From positions 850,025,760 to 850,089,759 of the forward strand of contig NC_090447.1 of the NCBI RefSeq assembly GCF_031143425.1: 64,000 nucleotides of DNA, in the 5' to 3' direction. The notes under the pieces were generated by a model. That model saw only the letters and a program-made list of their open reading frames with translations. It had not been told where the DNA came from and searched no databases. Source of the stretch: Pleurodeles waltl (Eukaryota; Chordata; Amphibia; Caudata; Salamandridae). This document shows, piece after piece, positions 12,200 through 24,038 of this stretch; positions within the stretch are counted from its first letter, which is position 1; every line of letters starts with the position of its first letter. The translations under genes were made by a program, and so were the position numbers.

Positions 12200-14438
12200 C
12201 CTCAATTTTTCTGATCTCCTTTTTGTTGGTTTTAGGACTCTGCACACTTTATTACTGCTGACCTGTGCTGAAGAGTTTGTGTTCTCTCCCATGAACATGG
12301 TAATATTGGCTTGTACTCAATTGGCATGTTTAATTTACCTGTAAGTCCCTAGTAAAGTGCACTAGATGTGTGTGCCCAGGACCTGTAAATTAAATGCTAC
12401 CAGTGGGCCTACAACACTGATTGTACCACCCACAGATGTACCCCTTTAACTACGTCTCAGGTCTGCCATTGGGGGCTTGTGTGTGTAGTTTTATTGCCAC
12501 TTTGACTTGGCATTTAAAACTACTTGCCAAACCTTAAAGCCCCCTTTCTTCTATATAAGACACCCCTAAGTTTGGCCCTAGGTAACTCATAGGCCAATGT
12601 GCCATGTAAGTAAAAGGCAGAACAAGTTGTACATGTCCTGGTAGTGAAAAATCACAAAAGTCATTTTTCACTACTGTGAAGCCTGCTACTCTCATAGGCC
12701 AGCATTAGAAATCCCCTTATATGCTTTTAAATGGTAACGTCTGATCTGAGAAAAATAGAATTGTCATATTTGGTATAGTTGGAATGGTAGTGAGAAATCC
12801 TACTTACTGGTTACGTTGGATTCTACATTATTATTTCAGAAATGCACTTTTGGAAAGTAGGCATTTCTCTGTATTTGCTGCTATCTGCACCTTATAGCCT
12901 GTCCCCAATCAATGTCTGGTTGTGCTGGTTGACAGCTCCCCTTGTGCACTCCACACAGACAGCCATAAACACAGGACACTCAGCTGCATCTGTATTCATT
13001 TGCATACAGATGTGTTTCCTTGGGCAGGAAGGGTAGTGTCTCACTTTTACGCTTCAAATGCCAGTGGCTTGCCCTCACACAAAGGACTGATTACCTGTGA
13101 TCCTGACACACAGGGCTGGGTTGAAAGGGGAACGTGTGCACTATAAAACCACTCTTCGAAGTTACCTCCACTTCAAAGCACTTTTGGGTATATATACCCG
13201 GTTTGGGATCCCACCAAATCAGACACTTTTGGACCTACAACTGGACTCTGTCAGAGGGACTGCCTGGCTGCCCAAACAACTTGTCTGGCTTGCTGTGCTG
13301 GAAAGACTGCTGGTTTGCTTGCTGCCCTGCTGACCCCTAACTTTGATGGAAGGCTCTGCCTTCCTCCCCACGTGCTCTCCAAGGTCTTGTATTGAACTTG
13401 CCGCCTGTTCCGAGGTCTCAGGGCTATTAAAGACTTCACCAAAGACAAGAAAATCAAGCGCATCAAAAAATCAACACAACACTTGAAACAAAAAAGTGAA
13501 GTAAAGCCTGCCGGATTGACGAAGCACCTGCTCCGTGGCTGAAAAATCACTGCATCACCTACTGGATTGATGCATCGCCGGTTGCCTCTGCACAACATGT
13601 TCTGTGTTTTTCATGCATCATCCGTGGGCATCAAAATATCCCCACACTGTAGTGAGGAACCAAGGCTGCGCTATTGGAAATCAAGCATCACCTTGCAGCG
13701 TGGAAAGAAACAACGCATCGCCCTTTGCCGCACCAGAAAAATGTACACATCCCTTTACTTTTCGATGCCTCTCCTCCTCTGCGGCCCATTTGCTTTGTTA
13801 TCTTTGACGCATCCCAGGTTTTGTGTGTTAAAAGGGTACAACCTCTGATCTTAAGGATTGAGACTCATTTTGACATTTAAAAAGTGATATCTTTAGTTGT
13901 GCATATTGAATTTTTTTCATTTTCAACTTTTTTTGTATTCATCTTTTTTTTTAGTAAAACAACTTTACCAAAATATGTATTTTTAAATTATTAGTTAAGA
14001 GACCCCAAACTTCCTGTCTCTACCTGCTCTCAATGGGAAACTGCACTCAAAAGATATTTCAAGGCAATCCCCATGTTACCCCACTGGAGAGATAGGCCTT
14101 ACAATAGTGAAAACCGAATTTAGCAGGCCTTCACTATCAGGACATGTAAAACACACACTGCAAGCCCTACCTTTTAAATACACAGCACCCCACCCATGGG
14201 GCTGCCTTGGGCCTACCTTAGGGGTGACTTACATGTAGTAAAAGGGAGGGTTTGGGCCTGGCAAGTGGGTGCACTTGCCATGTCAAAATGGCAGTGCAAC
14301 ACTGCTCACACAGACACTGCAGGGGCAGGTCTGAGATATGTTTATACGGCTACTCATGCGGGTGGCACAATCAGTGCTGCAGTTCTAGTAGTAGCATTTG
14401 ATTTACAGGCCCTAGGCACTCATAGTGCACTTTACTGT
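12200..14438. repeat. Unclassified non-coding dispersed repeat
   Basis: This long non-coding stretch is similar in style, and partly in wording, to 17,151-18,990 and 59,551-61,500. Shared features are a region of short direct GCATC/CATCAC motifs and a T-rich tail (13,880-13,990). No transposon protein or matched terminus was found. It is assigned as a repeat only by resemblance among these three stretches. Confidence 0.45.
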
Positions 14439-15316
14439 GGCCCTGATTGATACTTTTTGGTGCAAAACTGCACTAACGCAGTTTTGCACCAAAACATTTA
14501 GCACCGGCTTCCACCATTTCTGTGCACCAGCCTAGCACCATATTTATGGAATAGTGCAAGCCGGTGCAAAGGGTGGGCTGGCGTAAAAAAAAAATGACGT
14601 TAGTCGGGTGGGGCTGGCGGTATGGAAGAAGGGGGTTTTGCACCAAAAAAAATCCTCCAACCTGTCTAGAGTCATTTTCTGACACAAAACCATCCATACC
14701 ACATGACTCCTATCTTAGAAAAGACATGTGTCATGCCCACTACCCCAATGGCCAGCACATGCGACCGGGATCTCCTGGGCGTGGCCATTGCACCCAGTGC
14801 CATGTAGGGGGCCCCATTTCAGGGCCTCCAATGGCACAAAAAAAATACTTACCTCTACTTAACCTATACTTAGCTGGGATGGGGTCCCCCATCCTTCTCT
14901 GTCCCTCCGGTGTGGGTGTCCCTGGGGCCTAGGGAGGGCACCTGTGGGCTCATTCCATGGTGTTCCACCATGGAAATAGGCCCACAGGTCCCCTAACACC
15001 TGCCCTCACCCAGGTGTTAAAAATGGTGCAAAGCAAGCTCTGCACCATTTTTTGACCCCCTCCTCCCTCCCGTGCATGATTTTAGCACGAGGAGATATAT
15101 ATGGTGCTCAAGCCCTAGAGTCATTTTTTGCACGGGAACGCCTACTTTTCACCTCATTGACGCAAAGTAGGTTTCCACGTCCAAAAAATGACTAACCCCA
15201 TAAATGTGGCGGTAGTCTGGTCTAGCGCCAAAATATAAATATGGAGTTAGTTTTGCACCAAATTTGCATTAAGAAAATGACGCTAATTTGGTGCAAAACA
15301 TGTATAAATATGCCCC
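14439..15316. mobile_element. Harbinger MITE, GTATAAATATGCCCC family
   Basis: The left end starts GGCCCTGATTGATAC, a diverged form of GGGCCATATTTATAC. The right end is GTATAAATATGCCCC at 15,302-15,316. The subterminal hairpin GGTGCAAAACTGC / GCAGTTTTGCACC follows the left end. The body resembles the better preserved copies at 28,755, 40,057, 41,067 and 42,052. It is older than these, and the target duplication is not clear. Confidence 0.75.
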
Positions 15317-16154
15317 TTAGTGGTAAATCAAATATGCCAATCGAGTCTTCAGAGACCTACAGCCAGCAAAAAGAAAATTTAACACAGGACCAAAAACAGG
15401 TCAGAGGCAAAAAGTACAGGGGAAACCACACCAAGAGCTGACGGATCTAATAGTACCCAAGATTAGACACAAGAAAGAATGTGAAAATGTTGTTTAGAAC
15501 ATCCATTGCAATAGTCCTAGTCTTGCATAAAAGACATGAGCTGCAATTATTCAGCAAACAAGACAGATACTGGTAATCAGCATTACAAAGATGGTGAAAA
15601 AGAGAAACAGTTCACCCATTGTTCTGTGATTGTGTTGGCAAACTCCTACCTGTAACTACCTATACTACCAGCAGCATAGTGGAAGCACCCTGTGCCAGAT
15701 CTATCAGGAAAGCCTGTTCCTCCATACCTCGGTAAGATGTACCAGGATGCCTGGAAGCCAGACTGGTACAGTGAAGCAATTGGTCCGGTGAAAGGTAGGA
15801 AAGGCAGAATTGGCAACAGAGTCAGCCAAGCTGAATCTTGAGCACTGCGTGTGTGCAAAGTTCCAGGACAAGCCCAGCAGAAGTACTTCTCTGGTGCATA
15901 TTTTACAGAGCTGTTTTTTATAATACAATCACTCTCTGTGTTGCACTGTGTCAGAGGTACACGTTTGACACTGTGATGTGTCTATAAATGCAAAGATGTC
16001 TGCACAGGAAGAATGTTCAGGCATTAGATGGCTTACCTGGAACAAGCAACATGTACCATGATTTCTCAGTACATTATCACATAAATGAGAAGCCAGGGAA
16101 AAGGTTATTGACAGAACTGAATGCTAAATAAAAAAATCTGCATTTAAAAATTGA
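15317..16154. other. No gene recognised
   Basis: I see neither coding domains nor repeats with boundaries here. Confidence 0.4.
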
Positions 16155-16620
16155 GGCCCTCATTATGGGTCCTAGGACCGCCAGACTCGCGGTGGCAGTC
16201 GGAGCGCTGCCAATGCGGCAGTCCGACAGCCACATTATGACTGTGGTGAAAGTGCCATGGATAGACCGCCGGCACAACCAGTTTTTCACTGGCCAGCGGT
16301 GTCAGCAGTCTTAATCCGCAAGGGCAGCGCTGCTCTGGGGATTACGACTCATGTGTCTGCCAGCTTTTGCATGGTGGTTCCACTGGTGGAGATGGGGTGC
16401 CGGTGCCCATTCACTTGGCATGCAGTGCAAGGGCCCCCATGGGCATACCCATCACGCTTTTCACTGCCTGAATTACAGGTAGTGAAAAGCGCGTAGGCTG
16501 GCATCAATTTTGTGGGTAGTTTCCCGCTGAGCCAGCGGGCAGAAAGTCTGTTTCCACCCATTGGCCCAGCAGGAAACTTTTAATGGGGCCAGGTGGTCGG
16601 AAGACCGAACTGGTGCCATC
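16155..16620. mobile_element. Truncated GC-rich Harbinger MITE
   Basis: It begins GGCCCTCATTATG, the same terminus as element 1, followed by GC-rich, CGG/CCG-dense sequence with internal complementary blocks such as CCCGCTGAGCCAGCGGG at about 16,524. No inverse terminus was found, so the right end appears lost near 16,620. Confidence 0.6.
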
Positions 16621-17150
16621 CTTTACCAAGTGGCTAATTGCATCTTCCTTACTAGCAAACTATGCCACATTTTTCCATTTCACGGGTTCCTTCACAGGGT
16701 GCATAACACCACCACCTTGGCCCTGTCACGAGAAGTATGTGAATGACTGTACTCTCTGACCTCTCTGGAGAATGCAGCAAATCCACAGTGTGACAACAGC
16801 ACTTTATCCCTTGTAGTTTTATACTGAGGCATGTAGCAAGGCGTATCTCATTCACAGCTCTCTACATCGCACAGTGGTTCCTCCATGGCGCTGAATCAAT
16901 TTTCCTTCAACACAACCTTCACAACTAATTGCAAAGATCTGTGATCCGTTCCAAACGAGTAATTCCCCTTATGGCCCATTGTTTCAGAAAGTATTACACT
17001 AGCAGTGCTTCATTCTTTGTACAGACTGTGCAAATGAACCACACTGAAACTCATCTGGAGCAAATAAAAATGCTTCACAAACATGAGTTGTGGAAAGCTG
17101 CAAAGACCTGAGTGTTGCCAAATACATGACCAGCCCAGGCATAGGTCAGA
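16621..17150. other. No gene recognised
   Basis: Nothing beyond weak frames is visible. Confidence 0.35.
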
Positions 17151-19002
17151 AAAAGAGATGATGTACAGGGCTTTAAGTGGGATGAAGAAAGTGGGGGCTA
17201 GCTGGTAATAGGTCTTTGTGTATTGCTCTCTGACGGTGAGACAAAGGGAAAATAGGTGTTAGCAGGGAGGGGCACTCTGAGTTAACAAGTGGAAGGAGCT
17301 GTTGCCTATCACACTTGCACATCACAAAGGCTCTGCCTGGACATTCTCACAAAGGGTTTAACCCTTGTCTGTTGTGACCCCAGATAAATTGTGGCCAGGG
17401 CAGGGAGGAAGGGGAGGCCTAACACTTCAGTGGGGGGGTGGAAACCTTTAGAAGCTTCCTTCACTTCAAAGGAAGGCCTAGATATAAATATTGGGCTTCA
17501 GACACCAATTCATTGTACACTTCTGGACCTCTGGGCACTCTGCAAGGAAGAAGGACTGCTGTGCTGCTGATAGGACTACCACTCATCTAAACTGTTGGTC
17601 TGAAGGACTGCTGCCATGCTGTGCTGCTCTCTTGCCTGGGGAGAAGGACTAGACCTGCATCTATTGAACCTAGGCCCGAAAAGTGACGCCAAGGGCTAGT
17701 TTGCTGGCTTCCTGTCTAAAGCTAGTCTCCAACAACTTTGAGCCCAGGACCTGGACTCTGCCAAATGTGAGTCTTGCCCTGCCAAGTGGTACCATCTCAG
17801 TCCTGGACCCTTGGAAGTGGGCCTGAAGGTGGTCTGTAAGCTCATCTGTGGATCCAGCCGCACCAGTGCATCTCCTCTGCTGCGCAGTACAAACCTAATC
17901 ACAACTGACATTGCCTCAGCTGGGAGAATTATCTCAGCGCAAGGACTCCGCATCGACCTTGCAACCAGCATCGGAAGCACTGCTGTGCAACGCTCCATCA
18001 ATTCAGGCCTGTGCATCTATCAACGACGGCAGCCTCAACGATGCTGCAGGTTTTCACATCACAGCCTCGCAGCTCTTTGGAACTGACGTATCACTTTGAC
18101 TGTGCAATGCCTCTTCAATGCTGGACTTCACATCGCAAGCCCTTATCAATGGTATCCTTGATGTAATGCAGGACCTCACATCGCAGCTTTGCAGCCCCTT
18201 TGGAAATGACGCGACTTCCCAGATGCACAATGCATCCTTGACTTGGGACCTTGCAAAGCTACACAACCAGGATGTAAGGACTCTTGTTCAGTGGGCTAAC
18301 TGTGTCCCTGTAGCTGGTTTGTGCTCCATCAAGCTTGGCTTGAGGTTCTGATTTTTTTCTGGTCTGACGTGACCAGATATCCACAGCTGACACGTTGTGT
18401 TTTCTGGTGTTATTTTCATTAAAACATTTGAGCCTGCATATCTCTGGTTCTACTGATTACATTTTTGTTGGTTTAGTCTTGATTTATTTATGAAAATGTT
18501 GTCCATTTTTTAAAATTTGTGTGTGATTTTTCTTGTGTTGTGTTTTCACTTTATTATTGCTTGAAGAGCTGCATAAATACTTTACTCATTGCCCCTAGGT
18601 TAAGCCTGATTTCTGCATGTCAAGTTACCAGAGGGCTGAGCACCGGTTGATTTGTGGATTGTTTGTGCCTCAACCTGACAAGGATTGTGGTTGCTGCTTG
18701 AGTAGGGTTTCACCCACCCTTAACCCGTAACCAAATTTCTCAAGTTTCTCACAGGGGGTCTCTAGAAGGGTTATGGCCTATATAAGTAAGGCTTTGGCTT
18801 AAACACGTAAAGTACATTTCTGTAATTGCCATAGTGTGCCACTCATTGAGTTTTAGGTGCCGCTGATCTTTCTGTTATTGCTTCTAGATATATAACCCAA
18901 TAACTCACATCACCTAAAACCAGGCAGCCTTGTTTGCTTTGTCAATGAGTGTTAGATGTTTATGAGAAATGAGCACGAACAACGATTTTGTTGTAAATAA
19001 TA
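17151..19002. repeat. Unclassified non-coding dispersed repeat
   Basis: This resembles 12,200-14,438 and 59,551-61,500 in layout: a CTGGACCT..GGACTGCT block, GCATC-rich middle and T-rich tail. Direct short repeats around 17,930-18,240 (CATCGCAGC/CACATCGCA motifs) are visible. No protein domain was found. Confidence 0.45.
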
Positions 19003-19317
19003 TTAAGCCCTTGGGTGCCCAGGACGTAACGGTTACGTCCTCGTTCGTGGCCCTCGGGGAAGCGATGGCCACGAACCCCTCTCCCCGGGCAGGGTAGGAA
19101 GGGGAATGGCTTCCTCTTCCACCCCCACCCCCTTGACTTCCCCAGTGACGTCTGATGACGTCAGCACAAGATTGCGTGCTGACCTCATCAGAGGCCGCCC
19201 CCACAGCGCGGACAGAAAGAGAAATGCAAAAGCATTTCTCTTCCGATCACATGGTGGGTGCGGTAGAGGCATCAAAGGAAAGGAAAGTCTTTTCTTTTCC
19301 ATTGATGTCTGTCTGAA

Positions 19318-19360
19318 CATTTCTGCTGCCCGATCGTGAAGCGATCGGGCAGCAGAAATG
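19318..19360. other. Perfect 19-bp-arm hairpin
   Basis: Arms CATTTCTGCTGCCCGATCG (19,318-19,336) and its exact inverse (19,342-19,360) enclose a 5-base loop, TGAAG. A second hairpin lies nearby at about 19,218-19,242 (AAGAGAAATGC / GCATTTCTCTT, loop AAAA). The function is unknown. Confidence 0.9.
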
Positions 19361-19369
19361 CACACTAGA

Positions 19370-20620
19370 CACCAGGGATATTTTTTGTTGTTGTTATTGT
19401 CATGATGGCAGCGACCCCTTAGGCAAGGGTTGCTCCCGATGGGGCAAATTATTTTAAGGCCATTTCTGCCCCCCCTAGGGGCAGATCGGCCTATTCTAAT
19501 TAGGCCAATCTGCCCCCGGGGGGGGGGGACCTCTATACACCAGGGATCTTTTTATTTTCGTTTACTTTTTTACAAGTGGAGAGCGACCCCTTAAGTAAGG
19601 GTTGCTCCGGGGGACAAATTTATTTTAGGCCATTTCTGCCCCCCTTGGCTGCAGATTGGCCTATTTTAATTAGGCCGATCCGCCCCTAAGGCAGAAACCA
19701 CTATTATTTATTTTTTCCCACAGATGGGGAGCGACCCCTTAAGCAAGGGTCGCTCCCCTGGCAGGAAATTTTATTTTAGGCTATTTCTGCTCATCTTGGG
19801 GACAGATGAGCCTATTTCCCCCAGGGAGGCAAAAACCTCCAGACACCAGGGATTTTTTTTGTTTACTTTTTTACACGTGGAGAGCGACCCCTTAGACAAG
19901 GGTCGCTCCCCGGGGGGCAATTGTTTTTTAGGCCATTTCTGCCCCTCCTGGGGTAGATTGGCCTATTTTAATTAGGCCGATCTACCCCCAAGGGGGGCAG
20001 AAACCACTAGGCACCAGGGATATATATATTTTTAAAGATGGGGAGTGACACCTTAGGCAAGGGTCGCTCCCCTGGCAGGAAGTTTTATTTAAGGTCATTT
20101 CTGCCCAACTTGGGGGCAGATCGGCCTATTTCTCTTAGGCCAATCTGCCCCCAAGGGAGCAGAAACTACTAGACACCAGGGTTTTTTTTGTGCCAATTTC
20201 ATGCAAGGGGAGGCAGGGATCGCTCCCCTGGGGGAAAAATGTATTTCAAGCCATTTCTGTCCCCCTTGGCGGCAGATCTGCCTATTTTTATTAGGCCGAG
20301 CTGCCCCCAAGAGGGGCAGAAACCACTAGGCACCAGGGTTTTTTTGTGTGCCAATTTCAGGCAAGGGGAGTGACCCTTTAGGCAAGGGTCGCTCCCCCCG
20401 GGTGAGGGGGACAAATGTATTATTTATTTTAGGCCATTTCTGCCTCCCTTGGGGGCAGAAAAGCCTATTTCTATTAGGTCGATCTGCCCCCAGGGGAGAC
20501 AGAAACCACTTAGGCACCAGGGAGCCCCTTGGGCAAGGATTGCTGCCCATGGGGGCATATTACTCTTGGCCATATCTGCCCTCAAAGGGGGGCAGAAAGC
20601 CCACCAGAGACCAAGGAAGA
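19370..20620. repeat. Tandem array of ~160-bp units with internal inverted motifs
   Basis: The motif CACCAGGG recurs at about 19,370, 19,538, 19,844, 20,012, 20,174, 20,331 and 20,515. This is about 153-184 bp per unit, with one missing motif near 19,690. Each unit contains a GCGACCCCTTA..CAAGGGTCGCTCCCC block and a GGGGCAGATCGGCC..GGCCGATCTGCCCC inverted pair. Single units can therefore fold on themselves. Confidence 0.9.
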
Positions 20621-20939
20621 TTTTGTTTAAAAAAAAAAGAGGGTAGGGGTATGGCCATACCCCCATCCCAAATAAATGGGGACAGAGTTATTTTGTCCAC
20701 CGGTGGGCAGATGGTGCAATTACCCCTGATCCACTGCCGGGGGGGAAGCCTACTAAATACCAGGGAATTAAAAAAAATAAAAAATAGTGGGGTGATGGAT
20801 ACCAAATTAGTATAGGTATGGTTATGCCCCCACCACAACTAAATAAGGTAACAGTCTTTCACCTCTCCCCCGCACACTAAAACATCTTATCACACGGCAA
20901 GCAAGAGAACATTTGATTATTTTGGGTTTTGGTTTTACA

Positions 20940-22475
20940 TTTGGGCCATGAGAGCTTGTCTAACTCTCCAAATCGTCCCACTTGGAATGGTGAGGGCTGC
21001 ACTTTATGGACATTGGGACGCTGCCATGTAGAAAAATCTACAAGACCTAGACACATCTGAAAACTAAACATCTGGGTGAGCCCAGGGTGGTATGCTTCAC
21101 ATGCACCCCCCACCATTTTCTTACCCACAATGCCCTGCAAACCTCCAACTTTGCTGGAAATAAAAAAAAAATCCCACATTTTTGTAATGGAACCTTCCAG
21201 AATCTACAGGAATCCACAAAATTCCTGCCACCCAGCATTGTCACATTTATACAGATAAATATTCTGCCCCACTTGTCAGCCTAAAAACTTTTTTTTTCAA
21301 ACTGCCCTTTTGGACCCGCTTTGGTTCCCCCTCATTTTTTAAATGTTTTTGGCTCTTCCCTGTCACAGGCACTTGGCCCACCTACACAAGCGAGGTACCA
21401 TTTTCACTGGAAGACTGAGAGAAACGTTGGGTGGTCGGAAATGTGTCCCTGTGCGGTGATCCCACACAGAAAGGTGGGAAAATAATTTGTAGCAAAATTT
21501 TAGGTTTCCTGAGGATTCTGGGTAAGAAAACACTGGGGGATCCATGCAAGTCACACCTCCCTGGACTACCTCGGCTATCTAGTTTTCAGAAATATTGGGG
21601 TTTGGTAGGTTTTCCTATATGACTCCTGAGCCCAGGACCAAAAACACAGATGCCCCCTCCCCACAAGAACAGGTAGTTTTGTGTTTGATAATTTTGATGT
21701 GTCCATATAGTGTTTTGGGGCATTTCCCTTTCGCGGGCACTAGGCCTACCCACACAAGTGAGGTACCGATTTTATCGGGAGACTTGGGGGAATGCTGGGT
21801 CATAGGAAATGTGTGGCTCCTCTTAGATTTCAAAACTTTCTATCACCAAAATGTGAGGAAAATGTGAGGAAAATTTGTTTTTTTTTGCCAAATTTTGAGG
21901 TTTGCAAAGGATTCTGGGTAACAGAACCTGGTGAGAGCCCCACAAGTCACCCCATCTTGGATTCCCCTAGGTGTCTAGTTTTTACAAGTGCCCAAGTTTG
22001 GTAGGTTTCCTAGGTGCCGGCTGAGCTAGAGACCAAAATCCACAGCTAGGCACTTTGCGAAAAACAGGTCTGTTTTCTTTGGGAAAATGTGATGTGTCCA
22101 TGTTGTGTTTTGGGGTATTTCCTGTCACGGGCACTAGGCCTACCCACACAAGTGAGGTACCATTTTTATCGGGAGACTTGGGGGAATTATAGGTGGAAGG
22201 AAATCTGTGGCTTCTCTCAGATTCCAGAACTTTCTGTCACTGAAATGTGAGAAAAGTGTTTTTTTTGCCAAATCTTGAGGTTTGCAAAGGATTTTGGGTA
22301 ACAGAACCTGGTGAGAGCCCCACAAGTCACCCCATCCTGGAGTCCCCTAGGTGTCTAGTTTTAAAAAATGCACAGGTTTGGTAGGTTTTCCTACATGCCA
22401 ACTGAGCTGGAGGCCAAAATCCACAGCTAGGCACTCTGCAAAAAAATGCGTCAAATGTGATGTGTCCATGTTGTG
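20940..22475. repeat. ~370-400-bp direct units plus one inverted copy
   Basis: The motif GGCAC.AGGCC.ACC.ACACAAG.GAGGTACC occurs at about 21,368, 21,736 and 22,131. Each is followed by GGTTTGCAAAGGATT.TGGGTAA and TCTAGTTTT. The segment about 20,960-21,250 carries the same blocks in reverse orientation (TTACCCACAATGCCCTGCAAACC). The array is thus headed by an inverted copy. Confidence 0.75.
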
Positions 22476-23476
22476 TTTCCTTCCAAATGTAAGACAGTGT
22501 GTAAAAAAGACGTCTATTTGAGAAATGCCCTGTAATTCACATGCTAGTATTGAGACCCACGAATTCAGAGATGTGCAAATAACCACTGCTTCTCGACACC
22601 TTATCTTGTGCCCATTACGGAAATACAAATGTTTCCTTGATACCTGTTTTTTCCTCTTTATATTTCACCAAATGAATTGCTGTATACCCGGTATACAATG
22701 AAAACCCATTGCAAGGTGCAGCCCCTTTATTGGCTCTGGGTACCTAGAGTTCTTGATGAACCTACAAGCACTATATATCCACGCAATCAGAAGAGGCCAG
22801 CAGACATATCGGTATATTACTTTTGAAAATCTGACATTGCAGGAAAAAGTTATAGGGTAAAACCTGGAGAAAAATGACTGTTTTTCTCACCTCAATTTCA
22901 ATATTTTTTTATTTCAGCTGTTATTTTCTGTAGGAAAACCTTATAGGATCTACACATATGACCACTTGCTGACTTCATAATTTTGCCGATTTTTCAGAAA
23001 TGTTTATGTGTCCGGGATCCAGCATTGGTTTCACACCCATATCTGTCACTAACTAGAAGGAGGATAAAAGCACAAAAATAGCAAAAATTGAGTATGTCCC
23101 AGTAAAATGCCAAAATTGTGTTGAAAAATATGATTTTCTGATTCAAGTCTGCCTGTTCCTGAAAGCTGGGAAGATGGTGATTTTAGCACCGCAAACCCTT
23201 TGTTTATGCCATTTTCAGGGGAAAAAAACACAAACCTTCTTCTGCCGCCCTTTTTTCCAATGTTTTAAAAAATATATATATATTTTGCTGTATTCTGGCT
23301 AATTTCTTGGTCTCCTCCAGGGGAACCCACAAACACTGGGTACCTCTATAATCCCTAGGATGTTGGAAAAAAAGGACACAAATTTGGCGTGGGTAGCTTA
23401 TCTGGACAAAAGGTAAGAGGGCCTAAGCGTGAACCACAGTAGAACCACCCCCCACCCCAATTGTAATACCTGCCAG

Positions 23477-24038
23477 CTCCAACGCAGCTGAGGACTCTGA
23501 CGACACTGGCACCAGCTTTGAAAGAACCGTCGTTGGGGTACAGTGGGAGCTGGCCAAGGAGGTGCGGGTGGGGATGCAAACTATGGCAGCCAGCCTTGTG
23601 GGGGTGCATTCGTACATGATGTCTTCTGCTGATCAGGCAGCTGCTATGCAAGCCCTAACATCTCTCTTGCAGGAACTTGCCAAAACACAGAATGAAATCA
23701 GCACAGCTGTCATCCAGTTGACACAGCATCTACAACTGCAATCCATTCAATGTGTGCACGAATGCAACATTGAACCCCTCAGGGCCGACCTGGCTGCCTA
23801 CCATCGTGATGTGGCTGCCATTCTCAAAAACCAGCAGGCCCCCCTTGCTGCAGTACTGCCCTTAATAACTCCACAGGGAGCAGCCCCCGGGATGTCTGCC
23901 TCCACATCTTCTAACACTGAGGTGTGTGTTGCCCCTTCACAAACAACAACAACAAGGACAAACCAGGCAACACACACATCAGAAGAAGAAGACATGGAAC
24001 AGATAACATCCTCACGGAAGAGTACCCGGAAGCACTAG
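23477..24038 (+). CDS. C-terminal exon of a probable Harbinger accessory protein
   Basis: An open frame follows a possible acceptor (CCTGCCAG, ending 23,476) and runs 187 codons to a stop at 24,036-24,038. It reads an acidic Ser/Asp stretch, then TVVGVQWELAKEVRVGMQTM and a long predicted coiled coil (LQELAKTQNEISTAVIQLTQ). It ends in a Thr/Ser-rich tail with a basic end (SSRKSTRKH). The layout resembles the last exon of accessory protein A in element 1: linker, coiled coil, low-complexity tail. No Myb-like upstream exon was found to the left, where sequence changes to an unrelated repeat at about 23,437. It is probably a 3' fragment. Function is inferred only. Confidence 0.55.

Larger units (their letters stand above)
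19007..23437. mobile_element. Long non-coding repeat with a TTAA-flanked left end, possibly piggyBac-related
   Basis: TTAA at 19,003-19,006 precedes GCCCTTGGGTGCC and the palindrome GGACGTAAC-G-GTTACGTCC (19,021-19,039). A TTAA target and a CCCTT-like start suggest piggyBac. No transposase and no matching right terminus are present. The right side ends abruptly against the coding exon of the next element near 23,437. The body contains hairpins and two tandem arrays, listed separately. The class is uncertain. Confidence 0.4.
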
